From the NCBI RefSeq assembly GCF_026642255.1, contig NZ_CP113264.1:2170001-2234000 (forward strand): a stretch of 64,000 bases of DNA, in the 5' to 3' direction. Below are positions 51,749 through 61,879 of this stretch, piece by piece; the stretch's first letter is position 1; every line of letters begins with the position of its first letter. The stretch is from Streptomonospora nanhaiensis (GTDB taxonomy: Bacteria > Actinomycetota > Actinomycetes > Streptosporangiales > Streptosporangiaceae). A program made the position numbers and the translations under genes. The notes below the pieces were generated by a model. That model had not been told where the DNA came from. It was given only the letters and a program-made list of their open reading frames with translations, and searched no databases.

Positions 51749-52495
51749 ATGGTGGGGGACGACGACGTGTCCAAGGCGTTGTCGGAGGCGCGCGACGACG
51801 TGGCGCGCTTCCTGATGTCGTACAAGTTCGCCATCGACACCACGATGGCGAAGGTGAACATCCTCAACGAGGAGTTCCGCTACGTCCACGACCACAACCC
51901 GATCGAGCACGTCAGCTCGCGGCTGAAGTCGCCCGCCAGCATCATGGAGAAGGCGCGCCGCCGGAACTGCTCGCTGGACCTTGGGGACATCCGGGCCACC
52001 ATCCTGGACATCGCCGGTATCCGCATCACCTGCAGCTTCGTCTCGGACGTGTACACGATCCGGGACATGCTGGCCGGGCACGAGGACATCCGGGTGACGG
52101 AGGTCAAGGACTACGTCGAGGCGCCCAAGGCCAACGGCTACCGCAGCCTGCACCTGCTGGTCGAGACGCCGGTGCGGATGTCCGACCGCACCGAGCAGGT
52201 CCCGGTGGAGATCCAGATCCGCACGATCGCGATGGACTTCTGGGCGAGCCTGGAGCACAAGATCTACTACAAGTACGCCAAGGACGTGCCCCGGGACCTG
52301 CTCGACGAGCTGAGGGAGGCGGCGGAGACCGCCAACCGGCTCGACGTCACGATGGAGCGCCTGCACAACGAGGTCCGCGAGCTCGGGGACGGGACCGAAG
52401 ACCGCCTTCCCGGCCCGGAGGAGCTGCGGGCGCTCCCGGTGGCCGAGGACCTGCTCCGCGCCCTGAGCGACCGGGTGCGCGGCGCGAGCGGCTGA
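51749..52495 (+). CDS. small alarmone synthetase (RelP/RelQ, YjbM type)
   Basis: The 248-residue protein is a single-domain GTP pyrophosphokinase without hydrolase or regulatory domains. Family motifs are RLKSPASIMEKARRR, LGDIRATILDIAGIRITCSF, KDYVEAPKANGYRSLHLLVE and VEIQIRTIAMDFWASLEHK, covering the ATP and GTP sites. It is expected to make (p)ppGpp from GTP or GDP and ATP under stress. The ATG at 51749 is used; an upstream ATG at 51719 has no ribosome site, and TAGCAT at 51715-51720 may be a -10. It stands alone 70 bases after the esterase. Confidence 0.92.
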   Translation: MVGDDDVSKALSEARDDVARFLMSYKFAIDTTMAKVNILNEEFRYVHDHNPIEHVSSRLKSPASIMEKARRRNCSLDLGDIRATILDIAGIRITCSFVSDVYTIRDMLAGHEDIRVTEVKDYVEAPKANGYRSLHLLVETPVRMSDRTEQVPVEIQIRTIAMDFWASLEHKIYYKYAKDVPRDLLDELREAAETANRLDVTMERLHNEVRELGDGTEDRLPGPEELRALPVAEDLLRALSDRVRGASG

Positions 52496-52537
52496 GCGCC
52501 GCCCGGTCCACGGTGTCATGGGGGCGGGGCCTCCGGG

Positions 52538-52912
52538 TCACTCGGCCCAGGGCAGGGGGACGGTTCCCTCCTGCCCGACCACAGACGCCCGGCCGCCGGG
52601 AACCATGCACACCAGTGCCTCGCCCGGCCCCTCGCCGGTCTGTATCCTGCGCACCGCGCCGGCGGGGATGACCGCCGCCTGGCCGGCGGCCATCTCGGCC
52701 TCCTCCCCGTCGACGCTGACCTCGAACCGTCCGGAGACGGGCATCCACACCTGGTCGCGGTCGATCACGTGCTCGGGCGAGGCCGCGCCCGGCGCCATCC
52801 GTACCCGCCAGGTACTCAACCGGTGGCTGCCCCGGCTGGGACCGGCCAGAGCGGACATGACGCCGGCCGGGGTCGTGGTGGTGCGGGTGTCGCTCTCGGT
52901 GACGATCAGCAA
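52538..52912 (-). CDS. cupin-domain protein
   Basis: The 124-residue single cupin shows the conserved barrel pattern: WRVRMAPGAASPEHVIDRDQ, WMPVSGRFEVSVDGEEAEMA and GQAAVIPAGAVRRIQTG, where motif 1 has only one His, so metal binding is doubtful. Function is unknown. The TTG at 52912 is chosen because AGGAGG lies four bases upstream and no ATG or GTG fits. It is divergent from a MarR gene, with a palindrome between them, so this small protein is probably under its control. Confidence 0.78.
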   Translation of the reverse strand: MLIVTESDTRTTTTPAGVMSALAGPSRGSHRLSTWRVRMAPGAASPEHVIDRDQVWMPVSGRFEVSVDGEEAEMAAGQAAVIPAGAVRRIQTGEGPGEALVCMVPGGRASVVGQEGTVPLPWAE

Positions 52913-52922
52913 GGGTCCTCCT

Positions 52923-52952
52923 GAGTAAACTAGCTTTACTCCTGTGAGTAAA
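52923..52952. promoter_or_regulatory. MarR operator GAGTAAA-N5-TTTACTC plus direct repeat
   Basis: Perfect seven-base arms at 52923-52929 and 52935-52941 frame CTAGC; GAGTAAA recurs at 52946-52952. The AT-rich element lies in the 72-base gap between divergent cupin and MarR genes, which fits autorepression and joint control. Confidence 0.78.
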
Positions 52953-52984
52953 GTCGCTTGACTCGGATGTGTCAAGATGGGTGC

Positions 52985-53452
52985 ATGAACGACCCGCTGG
53001 AGCGCACCGAACTGACCTTCCTGCTGGGCATGGCCTTCCAGCTGGTGCTCACCGAGTTCGTGCGCGAGGTCGAGGCCGCGGGTTACGAGGAGCTCCGGCC
53101 GATCCACGGGCTCGCCTTCCAGGTGCTTCGGCACGGGGGAGCGACCAGCTCGGAGCTGGCCGAACGCCTGGGCGTGACCAAGCAGGCCGCCGGTCAGATC
53201 GTGGCCTACCTCGAGGAGCGCGGCTACGTGCGGCGGGTGGAGCACGCCGAGGGGGGTCGGCGCCGCCTGGTGGTGCTCACCGACCGGGCCGAGAAGCACC
53301 TCGCTGTGGCGGGACGCGTCATGCGCGAGCTGGAGGCGCGGGTCGGCGAGCGACTGGGCCCGGATGAGCTCACACTCCTGCGGACCGAGCTGGCCGGGCT
53401 CATCCGGGGACTGGCCGGGGCAGACCTGCCCCCGCTGCGCCCCATCTGGTGA
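52985..53452 (+). CDS. MarR-family regulator
   Basis: The 155-residue protein is a MarR winged-helix dimer: LRHGGATSSELAERLGVTKQ, AAGQIVAYLEERGYVRRVEH and the wing GGRRRLVVLTDRAEKHL, with N- and C-terminal dimer helices. The ATG at 52985 follows AAGATGGG. It is divergent from the cupin gene with its operator between them and is followed by a strong stem at 53468-53501. Confidence 0.92.
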   Translation: MNDPLERTELTFLLGMAFQLVLTEFVREVEAAGYEELRPIHGLAFQVLRHGGATSSELAERLGVTKQAAGQIVAYLEERGYVRRVEHAEGGRRRLVVLTDRAEKHLAVAGRVMRELEARVGERLGPDELTLLRTELAGLIRGLAGADLPPLRPIW

Positions 53453-53467
53453 CCACCCCGAACGCAC

Positions 53468-53501
53468 GAGGGGGAGGGGTCCGTTCAGACCCCTCCCCCT
53501 C
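53468..53501 (+). terminator. terminator after marR-like gene
   Basis: GAGGGGGAGGGGTC at 53468-53481 pairs perfectly with 53488-53501 over a six-base loop, followed by CTGTC. It is 16 bases past the stop codon and faces the end of tex from the other side. Confidence 0.8.
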
Positions 53502-53678
53502 CTGTCAGGCTGTCACACCGCCGTCCTCCGGGCCGCCTGCCCGGGTGCACCCGCGGGCGGGACCCCCTGCGCGCTCCGGTGCTCCTCGGGCCACCCGGGC
53601 GCACCCACAGCAGGGCGCCGTTCGCCCGAGCACAGGTCCGCGGTGAGGACGCCCGCTCGCAAACACCCTCCCGGGCGG

Positions 53679-56072
<2,394 letters not shown>

Positions 56073-56602
56073 TGTCTTAACGTCCACTCTCTGGCTGTTC
56101 GGTGCGGGGACATTCTCGTGGCGGGGGAGGACATTGTCATCCCGGTGCGTCCCCGCGTCCCAGGTTCCCGCACTGTGGCGACGGTCGCGTCCCGCGGCGC
56201 CGGGGCGCGGGCATGCGCGGCGCGGATCCGCTCCCGGGGCGGCTCCGCGGGTGCCCGCTGTGTGCGGTCCTGCGCGGTGTGCCGGTTTCCTGCCGGTGCG
56301 TTCCCGCCGCGGGCACGGGCGGCTCCGGGCGGCCCGTGCGTTCGGGCGGTGCGGGGCCGGGCCGCCCCGGCGGGGGCGCGGCGCGGGCGGCCGCGGTGCG
56401 TCGCGGGCCGGCGCCCGGGGGCGTTCGCCCGAAGGGGAGGGTGCGCAGGCCCTGCCGCGGGCGGCGTCTTTGCGGTCGGGGCCGCGTTCGTTCACGGAGG
56501 GTGGCGGCGGGCCGGCTCTGCGGGGGAGGGGCGCCCGGCGGGCCGTGGGGCCGTCGCCGGGGGACCGGCCCCGCCCCGCCGCCGGGACGGGGCGGGGCCG
56601 GG
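56073..56602. other. 530-base gene-free region upstream of tex
   Basis: Open frames here are GC-composition artefacts without family signatures. ACATTCTCG and ACATTGTCATCC near 56110-56140 are the only AT-richer bases and may include the tex promoter, but I cannot name -35 and -10 elements with confidence. Nothing else stands out. Confidence 0.5.
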
Positions 56603-56953
56603 TCAGCCGTCGGTCCCGTTGAGGTAGTCGGGGGCGTAGTACTCGTCGAGGGGGAGGGGGCCGCGGTACCCCTGGCACATGCACTGCCGATAGGTGGAGC
56701 TGGTCTGCCCCGTCCAGCGGCCGGGGATGACCACCTGGGTCTGGCACCTCTTGGTCTCCTGGTCGTGGAAGACCAGGTGGTGGCCGCAGCCGCAGAGGGG
56801 CTGCGGGTTCTGCGGACCGCTCAGGACGCGGGCCTGCTCCTGCCTGCGCTGCTGTTCCAGGGCGGTCCTCGACTGCCTTTGGGTCATCAGGCGGCCGAAG
56901 AGGAAACCGCCGAGCGCGATCGTCGCTCCGATGACCATGGAGACCGGTTCCAT
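56603..56953 (-). CDS. small membrane-anchored protein with Cys/His motif
   Basis: The 116-residue product starts with one membrane helix (MEPVSMVIGATIALGGFLFG), then a short charged coil (TQRQSRTALEQQRRQEQARV) and a soluble part with CGCGHHLVFHDQETKRCQ and YRQCMCQGYRGPLPLDEYYA. The Cys-x-Cys-x-His-His, later Cys and Cys-x-Cys suggest a zinc site. Similar CGCGHH proteins are common actinobacterial hypotheticals. GGAG lies roughly ten bases before the ATG. Function is unknown. Confidence 0.72.
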   Translation of the reverse strand: MEPVSMVIGATIALGGFLFGRLMTQRQSRTALEQQRRQEQARVLSGPQNPQPLCGCGHHLVFHDQETKRCQTQVVIPGRWTGQTSSTYRQCMCQGYRGPLPLDEYYAPDYLNGTDG

Positions 56954-57081
56954 CCGGCGACATCTCCTCTCCTCGACCCGCCCGTGTACGGGGCACGCGT
57001 CCATTGTCGCCCATGGGCGCCGAGGGGACGAGGAGCGGTGGGGGTTCGTTCGTCCGCCGGTGCGGATGCGCTCCGTATCGA

Positions 57082-57132
57082 CAAAGTTTTCTTTGCAGAC
57101 TCCTCTTTGCAAAGAAAACTTTGGCTTACGGT
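57082..57132 (+). promoter_or_regulatory. operator/promoter of first MFS gene (CTTTGCA repeats in a 16-bp inverted repeat)
   Basis: Bases 57082-57097 pair perfectly with 57108-57123. Inside, CTTTGCA occurs twice at a 14-base period (57091 and 57105), the second as the palindrome CTTTGCAAAG. TACGGT at 57127-57132 fits a -10 element. The same repeats precede the ArsR gene at 58548, so both units probably answer to that regulator. Confidence 0.75.
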
Positions 57133-57161
57133 GGAGGCACCCCGACCCACAGGAGCCCCCC

Positions 57162-58529
57162 ATGGCCGTCGAAACCTCCCCGCCCGCCGCGGCCCCGAGC
57201 GCCCGGTTCGGCGCGGCCTTCCACCGGCTCTGGGCCGCCGGCGCCCTCACCAACCTCGGCGACGGGATGCTCGTCACCGCCCTCCCCCTCGTCGCCGCGA
57301 CCCTCACCCACGACCCCCTGGCCGTCGCGGGGCTGGCGGCCGCCCGGTTCCTGCCCTGGCTCCTGGTCGCACCCCTTGCCGGAGTGCTGCTGGACAGGGT
57401 GGACCGGCTCCGGGCCATGGCCGTGTCCAACGGGATCGCCGCCGCGGCGGTCGCCCTGCTCGCCCTGGTGATCGCCTCGGGCAACGCCGCGGTCGGGTTC
57501 CTGTACGCGGCCCTGTTCCTGGTGGTCTGCTGTGAGACCGTCACCGACCCGGCCACCCGGATCACGGTGGCCGGGGTCGTACCCGGGCGGCTCCTCGACC
57601 GGGCCAACGGCCGCCTGGAGGGTGCGCGGCTGATCGCGCAGGACTGCGTGGCCAAACCGGTGGCGGGTGTGCTCTTCGCGGTCGCCGCCGTGCTGCCGGT
57701 GGCGGGCGTCGCCCTGTCCTACGCCCTGTGCGGTGTCCTCGCCGCGACCGTCGCGGCCCTGCTGCGCCGCGCCGCGACCCCCGTTGCCGCGCACGGCACG
57801 GACGCGGGAGGGGCTGAGGCCGGCGGGGGCGCCGACGCCGGCCAGGGGGTCCTGCGCTCGCTCGGGGAGGGGTTCGGCCACGTCCTCGGGCACCGCGTGA
57901 TGCGCGGACTGATGTTCAACAACGCCGCGACGATGATCGGCATGCAGACGGGCACCGCCGTGATGGTGCTCTACGTCCAGCGCGAACTGGGGGTGGGCGC
58001 GGCGCTCTACGGGGTCTTCCTGGGTACCGTCGCGATCGGGGGCGTGGCCGGCTCGCTGGTCGTGACACGCCTCGCCGCCGCGGTCGGCCGCCGGGCCGTC
58101 ATGGTGGGCGGGCACGCCGGAATGGGCGTGTGCCTGGTGCTGATGGGCTTGTTCCCCCAGGTGTGGGTCGCCGGGGCGGCCTGGGGGCTGCTGGGGTTCT
58201 GCATGACGACCTCCAACATCGCCGGCTCGCTCTTCTTCCAGACCGTGGTCCCCGACCGTCTGCGGGGCCGGGTCTCGGCGGTCTTCCGCACCGTCGGCTG
58301 GGGCCTGGCCCCGCTCGGCGCGCTCATGGGCGGGCTCCTCGGCCGGATCGACCTCGTCCTGCCGTGCCTGGTCGGGGGCACGGTCATGGTGGGCGGGGTC
58401 GTGGTCTTCCGGAAGGCGATCGCGGAGGGCGCCCGCCTGTGCGACGAGGCCGTCGCGGGTCTCGCGGCCGCGGGCGGGGTCGGGCCGGAGCGCTCGGGCG
58501 GTCGCGCGGACGGGCGGCCCCGCCCGTGA
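57162..58529 (+). CDS. MFS transporter, paralogue 1
   Basis: The 455-residue carrier has twelve predicted helices and the MFS_3-like marks GALTNLGDGMLVTALPLVAA, LLDRVDRLRAMAV, CCETVTDPATRITVAGVVPG, NGRLEGARLIAQDCVAKPV and VFRTVGWGLAPLGALMGGLL. It is clearly paralogous to the transporter at 59359. An exporter of a drug or toxic metabolite is likely. AGGAG lies seven bases before the ATG. It is followed 66 bases later by an ArsR-type regulator. Confidence 0.9.
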   Translation: MAVETSPPAAAPSARFGAAFHRLWAAGALTNLGDGMLVTALPLVAATLTHDPLAVAGLAAARFLPWLLVAPLAGVLLDRVDRLRAMAVSNGIAAAAVALLALVIASGNAAVGFLYAALFLVVCCETVTDPATRITVAGVVPGRLLDRANGRLEGARLIAQDCVAKPVAGVLFAVAAVLPVAGVALSYALCGVLAATVAALLRRAATPVAAHGTDAGGAEAGGGADAGQGVLRSLGEGFGHVLGHRVMRGLMFNNAATMIGMQTGTAVMVLYVQRELGVGAALYGVFLGTVAIGGVAGSLVVTRLAAAVGRRAVMVGGHAGMGVCLVLMGLFPQVWVAGAAWGLLGFCMTTSNIAGSLFFQTVVPDRLRGRVSAVFRTVGWGLAPLGALMGGLLGRIDLVLPCLVGGTVMVGGVVVFRKAIAEGARLCDEAVAGLAAAGGVGPERSGGRADGRPRP

Positions 58530-58547
58530 CGACCGATGCCGAGAAAA

Positions 58548-58589
58548 CTTTGCAGACCTCTCTTTGCAAAGAGGCTTTTGTCTTAGGGT
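58548..58589 (+). promoter_or_regulatory. operator/promoter of the ArsR gene
   Basis: CTTTGCA occurs at 58548-58554 and 58562-58568 with the same seven-base gap as at 57091, the second again as CTTTGCAAAG. TAGGGT at 58584-58589 fits a -10 element whose transcript would start at or next to the ATG at 58596, suggesting a leaderless mRNA. Confidence 0.72.
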
Positions 58590-58595
58590 GGGGTC

Positions 58596-59306
58596 ATGAC
58601 GGACAGCGACGACCACGAGCACCCGCCGGCCCCCGGGGCCCCGGCGTCGATGCAGATCGACGCGCAGGCCCTGCGCGGCCTGGCCCACCCGCTGCGCGCG
58701 CGCCTCCTCGACGAGCTCACGTTCGACGGCCCGGCCACCGCCACCATCCTCGGCCGGCGGCTGGGGGAGAGCAGCGGGTCGACCAGCTACCACCTGCGGC
58801 AGCTGTCCCGGTACGGGTTCATCGAGGCCGACCCCGGCCGGTCCGGGGGCCGCGAGCGGTGGTGGCGGATCCGGCCCGGGGGCTGGAGGATGCGCGGCCA
58901 CGAGTTCCTCGGCGACCCCGAGACCCGCACGGTCGCGGAGACGGTCCTCGGCCGCTACTACCAGGAGAGGGAGGCGCGGTTCAGGGAGTGGACCGCGAGC
59001 GTCTGGCGGACCGAGCAGTCGGCCGACGTGCGCCGGTGGAAGGACGCGGCCTTCGACTCGGTCACCACCGTGCGGATGACCCCGGAGGAGAGCCGCGAGT
59101 TCGGCCGGGCCCTCACGGACTTCCTCAGGGCGTTCGCCGCGCGGTACCAGGGGCGCACGTCCGGGAGCCACCCGGACACCGAGAACGTCGAGCTCCAGAC
59201 GAACCTCTTCCCCCACCTCCCGGGCGGCGGGCGCCCGGCGTCCCCCGAGGCCCCCGACGGGCCCCGGGGCCGGGACCCGGAGGAGGGCGCCCCCGGGGGG
59301 TCCTGA
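58596..59306 (+). CDS. ArsR-type HTH regulator of the MFS pair
   Basis: The 236-residue protein has an N-terminal winged HTH: LRGLAHPLRARLLDELTFDG, ILGRRLGESSGSTSYHLRQL and SRYGFIEADPGRSGGRERWW. A longer C-terminal helical region follows (VLGRYYQEREARFREWTASV, TPEESREFGRALTDFLRAFA), as in ArsR-like regulators often paired with MFS exporters. There is no metal-binding Cys cluster, so it probably senses an organic ligand. The ATG is apparently leaderless. The second MFS gene follows 52 bases later, so it is flanked by its likely targets. Confidence 0.88.
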   Translation: MTDSDDHEHPPAPGAPASMQIDAQALRGLAHPLRARLLDELTFDGPATATILGRRLGESSGSTSYHLRQLSRYGFIEADPGRSGGRERWWRIRPGGWRMRGHEFLGDPETRTVAETVLGRYYQEREARFREWTASVWRTEQSADVRRWKDAAFDSVTTVRMTPEESREFGRALTDFLRAFAARYQGRTSGSHPDTENVELQTNLFPHLPGGGRPASPEAPDGPRGRDPEEGAPGGS

Positions 59307-59358
59307 CCTGCGAGCCGGCCCCCGCACCCTCCGTACCCCCCCGAGTTGGAGGAACCCC

Positions 59359-60912
59359 GTGACCACGCCGCCCGAGCCCCAGCAAGGGGAGACCGTTCCC
59401 GCCGTTCCCGCCGTTCCCGCCGGGGACCCCGCCTCCGCGACCCCCGCTCCGACCGGCGGCGGAGCGGCCGCCTCCCCCCGCCGCCCCGCCCCCCTGGGCG
59501 GGCCCTTCCACCGCTTCTGGGCCGCCACCGTCGCCACCAACCTCGGCGACGGCGTGCTGGCCACCGTCCTGCCGCTCGTCGCCGCCACCCTCACCCACGA
59601 CCCGCTCGCCGTGTCGGGGCTCCTCGTCGCCCGCTACCTGCCCTGGCTGCTCCTGGGCCCCTTCTCCGGGGTGCTGCTCGACCGGGTCGACCGGCTGCGC
59701 GCCATGGCCGTGTCCACCGCCGTCTCGGCCGTGACCATCGCCGGCCTCGCCGTCGCGGTCGCGGCGGGACAGGCCACCCTCTGGGTGCTGTACGCGGCGA
59801 TGTTCCTGGTCATGAGCTGCGAGACGGTGACCGACCCCGCGAGCCGCCTGCTGGTCACCCGTGTGGTCGCCAGGGACCGGCTCGACCGCGCCAACGGCAG
59901 GATGGAGGGCGGCCGCCTCGTCGTCCAGGACTGCCTGGGGTCCCCCGTGGGCGGCCTGCTGTTCGCCGTCGCCGCCGTGGCCCCGGTGGCCGGGGCGGCG
60001 GGGGCCTACGCGCTGTGCGCCGTCCTCGTGCTGGGCCTGGTGCCGCGCCTGCGCAGGAGCGGGCCGGTGCCCGGGGCGGAGGACGCCGGCGCCGGGCCGG
60101 GGGACGGGGCGCCGCGGCGGAGCGCGGTGGAGGACCTGGTCGGAGGGTTCCGCTACGTCTTCGGCCACGGTGTGCTGCGCAGGCTCATGGTCGCCAACGC
60201 CGGGATGATGATCGGCATCCAGATGGGCATGGCCGTCCTGGTCCTGTTCGCGCGGGACGAACTCGGCGTCCCGGCGGCGCTGTACGGCCTGTTCGTCGGC
60301 GGGATCGCGGTCGGCGGGCTCCTCGGGTCCGCGCTGACCGCTCGGCTGGTCACCGCCCTGGGCCGCCGGGCCGTGATGATGGCGGGCTACCTGGGGGTGG
60401 CGGCCGCCGCGGTCGCCATGGGCCTGTCACCGCACGCCCTCGTGGCCCTGCCCGCCTGGGCGTTCCTGGGGTTCTGCCTGGCCGTGAGCAACATCGCGGG
60501 GTCCCCCTACTTCCAGGTGGTCGTCCCCGTCCACGTGCGCGGGCGCGCGTCCACGGTCTTTCGCACCGTGGGCTGGGGCCTGTCCCCGGTGGGCGCGTTC
60601 CTGGGCGGGCTCCTGGGACGGATCGACCTGGCGCTGCCGTTCGTGGCCGGCGGCCTGGTGATGGCCGTCGCGGTCCTCCACGCGCGCCATGCCGTCGCCG
60701 ACGCCGCACGCGCGTGCGACGAGGCGGCGGAGGCCGACGGATCCGGGAACGGCGGGACGCACCCGCGCGCGGGAGGAACCGGCCCGGAACCGGGGGCCGG
60801 CGCCGGGGGAGGCGTCAGGCCCCCTCGCGCAGTTTCTTCAGCGTGGCCACGTCGGCGGCGTGCGGGTCGGCGGGGCCGGGGGTCTCCAGGACGAGCGGGA
60901 CGCCCGCGGTGA
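59359..60912 (+). CDS. MFS transporter, paralogue 2
   Basis: The 517-residue carrier shares blocks with paralogue 1: VATNLGDGVLATVLPLVAAT, LLDRVDRLRAMAV, SCETVTDPASRLLVTRVVAR, NGRMEGGRLVVQDCLGSPVG and RTVGWGLSPVGAFLGGLLG. It has an extra Pro/Ala-rich N-terminus of about 45 residues and a long tail. The last 98 bases, encoding a basic non-homologous end (PRRRRAGRRGRGSPGRAGRP), overlap the 3' end of the endonuclease IV gene on the other strand. The GTG start follows GGAGGAACCCC. Confidence 0.88.
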   Translation: MTTPPEPQQGETVPAVPAVPAGDPASATPAPTGGGAAASPRRPAPLGGPFHRFWAATVATNLGDGVLATVLPLVAATLTHDPLAVSGLLVARYLPWLLLGPFSGVLLDRVDRLRAMAVSTAVSAVTIAGLAVAVAAGQATLWVLYAAMFLVMSCETVTDPASRLLVTRVVARDRLDRANGRMEGGRLVVQDCLGSPVGGLLFAVAAVAPVAGAAGAYALCAVLVLGLVPRLRRSGPVPGAEDAGAGPGDGAPRRSAVEDLVGGFRYVFGHGVLRRLMVANAGMMIGIQMGMAVLVLFARDELGVPAALYGLFVGGIAVGGLLGSALTARLVTALGRRAVMMAGYLGVAAAAVAMGLSPHALVALPAWAFLGFCLAVSNIAGSPYFQVVVPVHVRGRASTVFRTVGWGLSPVGAFLGGLLGRIDLALPFVAGGLVMAVAVLHARHAVADAARACDEAAEADGSGNGGTHPRAGGTGPEPGAGAGGGVRPPRAVSSAWPRRRRAGRRGRGSPGRAGRPR

Positions 60913-61681
60913 CCGGGTGCCGGAACAGCTCCCCGAACGGCTCGGCGCCGATGTGCCCGGCGCCGATGTTCTCGTGCCGGTCCTTGTTGCTCCCGCAGGG
61001 CGCCTTGGAGTCGTTGCAGTGCACGACCTTCAGGCGGTCGGCGCCGACGACCTCGCCGAAGCGGTCCAGCGCCGCGCGCATGCCCTCCACCGTCGAGATG
61101 TCGTGCCCGGCCGCGAACAGGTGCGCCGTGTCCAGGCACACGCCCACCCGCGGGTGCCACTCCAGGGCCTCGAAGTAGGCCGCGAGGTCGTCGACGGTGG
61201 CGCACAGCACCTGGCCCTGGCCGGCCATCGGCTCCAGCAGGACCGGGGGGACGTCCTCGCCGACCCTCTCCAGCAGCGGCATCAGCCGTTCCCGGGTGCG
61301 GGCCAGGCCCGCCTCGCGTCCGCCGGACACCGCCGAGCCGGTGTGCACCACCACGCCCAGGGCGCCGATCTGCGCGGAGCGTCGCAGCGCGTGCTCCAGG
61401 GAGGCGACCGACTTCCCGGCCGTCTCGTCGCCGGGGGTGCCCAGGTTGATCAGGTAGGGGGCGTGCACGAACTTCGGCAGGTCGGTGCGCTCGCGCATCC
61501 GGGCGTCCTGTCCGGGGTCGCCGCCGTTGGTCGCCCACCCGCGGGGGTTGGACACGAACACCTGGACCGTCTCGGCGCCGATCTGCTCGGCGTAGGCCAG
61601 TCCCTTGTCGGCCATGCCGCCGGCCACCGGGACGTGGGCTCCGACCGGGGACGCGGGCCGCCGCTGCTCACTGTTGCTCAT
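60815..61681 (-). CDS. nfo: deoxyribonuclease IV (AP endonuclease, Nfo family)
   Basis: This 288-residue TIM-barrel enzyme cuts DNA 5' of abasic sites in base excision repair. The three-zinc-site motifs are easy to follow: VGAHVPVAGG, FVHAPYLINLGTP, VVHTGSAVSGG, LLEPMAGQG, VCLDTAHLFAAGHD, VVHCNDSKAPCGSNKDRHEN, GAGHIG and VLETPG. The ATG at 61681 fits the family start. It stands alone, with its 3' end overlapping the MFS gene by 98 bases. Confidence 0.95.
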   Translation of the reverse strand: MSNSEQRRPASPVGAHVPVAGGMADKGLAYAEQIGAETVQVFVSNPRGWATNGGDPGQDARMRERTDLPKFVHAPYLINLGTPGDETAGKSVASLEHALRRSAQIGALGVVVHTGSAVSGGREAGLARTRERLMPLLERVGEDVPPVLLEPMAGQGQVLCATVDDLAAYFEALEWHPRVGVCLDTAHLFAAGHDISTVEGMRAALDRFGEVVGADRLKVVHCNDSKAPCGSNKDRHENIGAGHIGAEPFGELFRHPVTAGVPLVLETPGPADPHAADVATLKKLREGA

Positions 61682-61737
61682 CGCCGGTCAAGCCTACGGG
61701 GCGCCGGGCGCGGACCGTCCGTGCCGGTGCTCACACC

Positions 61738-61767
61738 GGCCCGGGGATCCGGCCGGATCCCCGGGCC
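61738..61767. terminator. 30-base perfect palindrome after the FAD oxidoreductase gene
   Basis: Fifteen-base arms meet at 61752/61753 with no spacer. It lies about 110 bases past the stop of the minus-strand oxidoreductase and 57 bases upstream of nfo; a smaller CCGGTG/CACCGG stem precedes it. Terminator function is inferred. Confidence 0.55.
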
Positions 61768-61879
61768 CGGCGCGCCGTCCCGCGGCGGTCCCGTCCCTCC
61801 GGCGGGTACCGGCCGTGGGTGCGCGTTCGCCGCGGGCAGGGGTCCACGCGCCACACCGGCGACGCCCCCGCAGAGCCCG

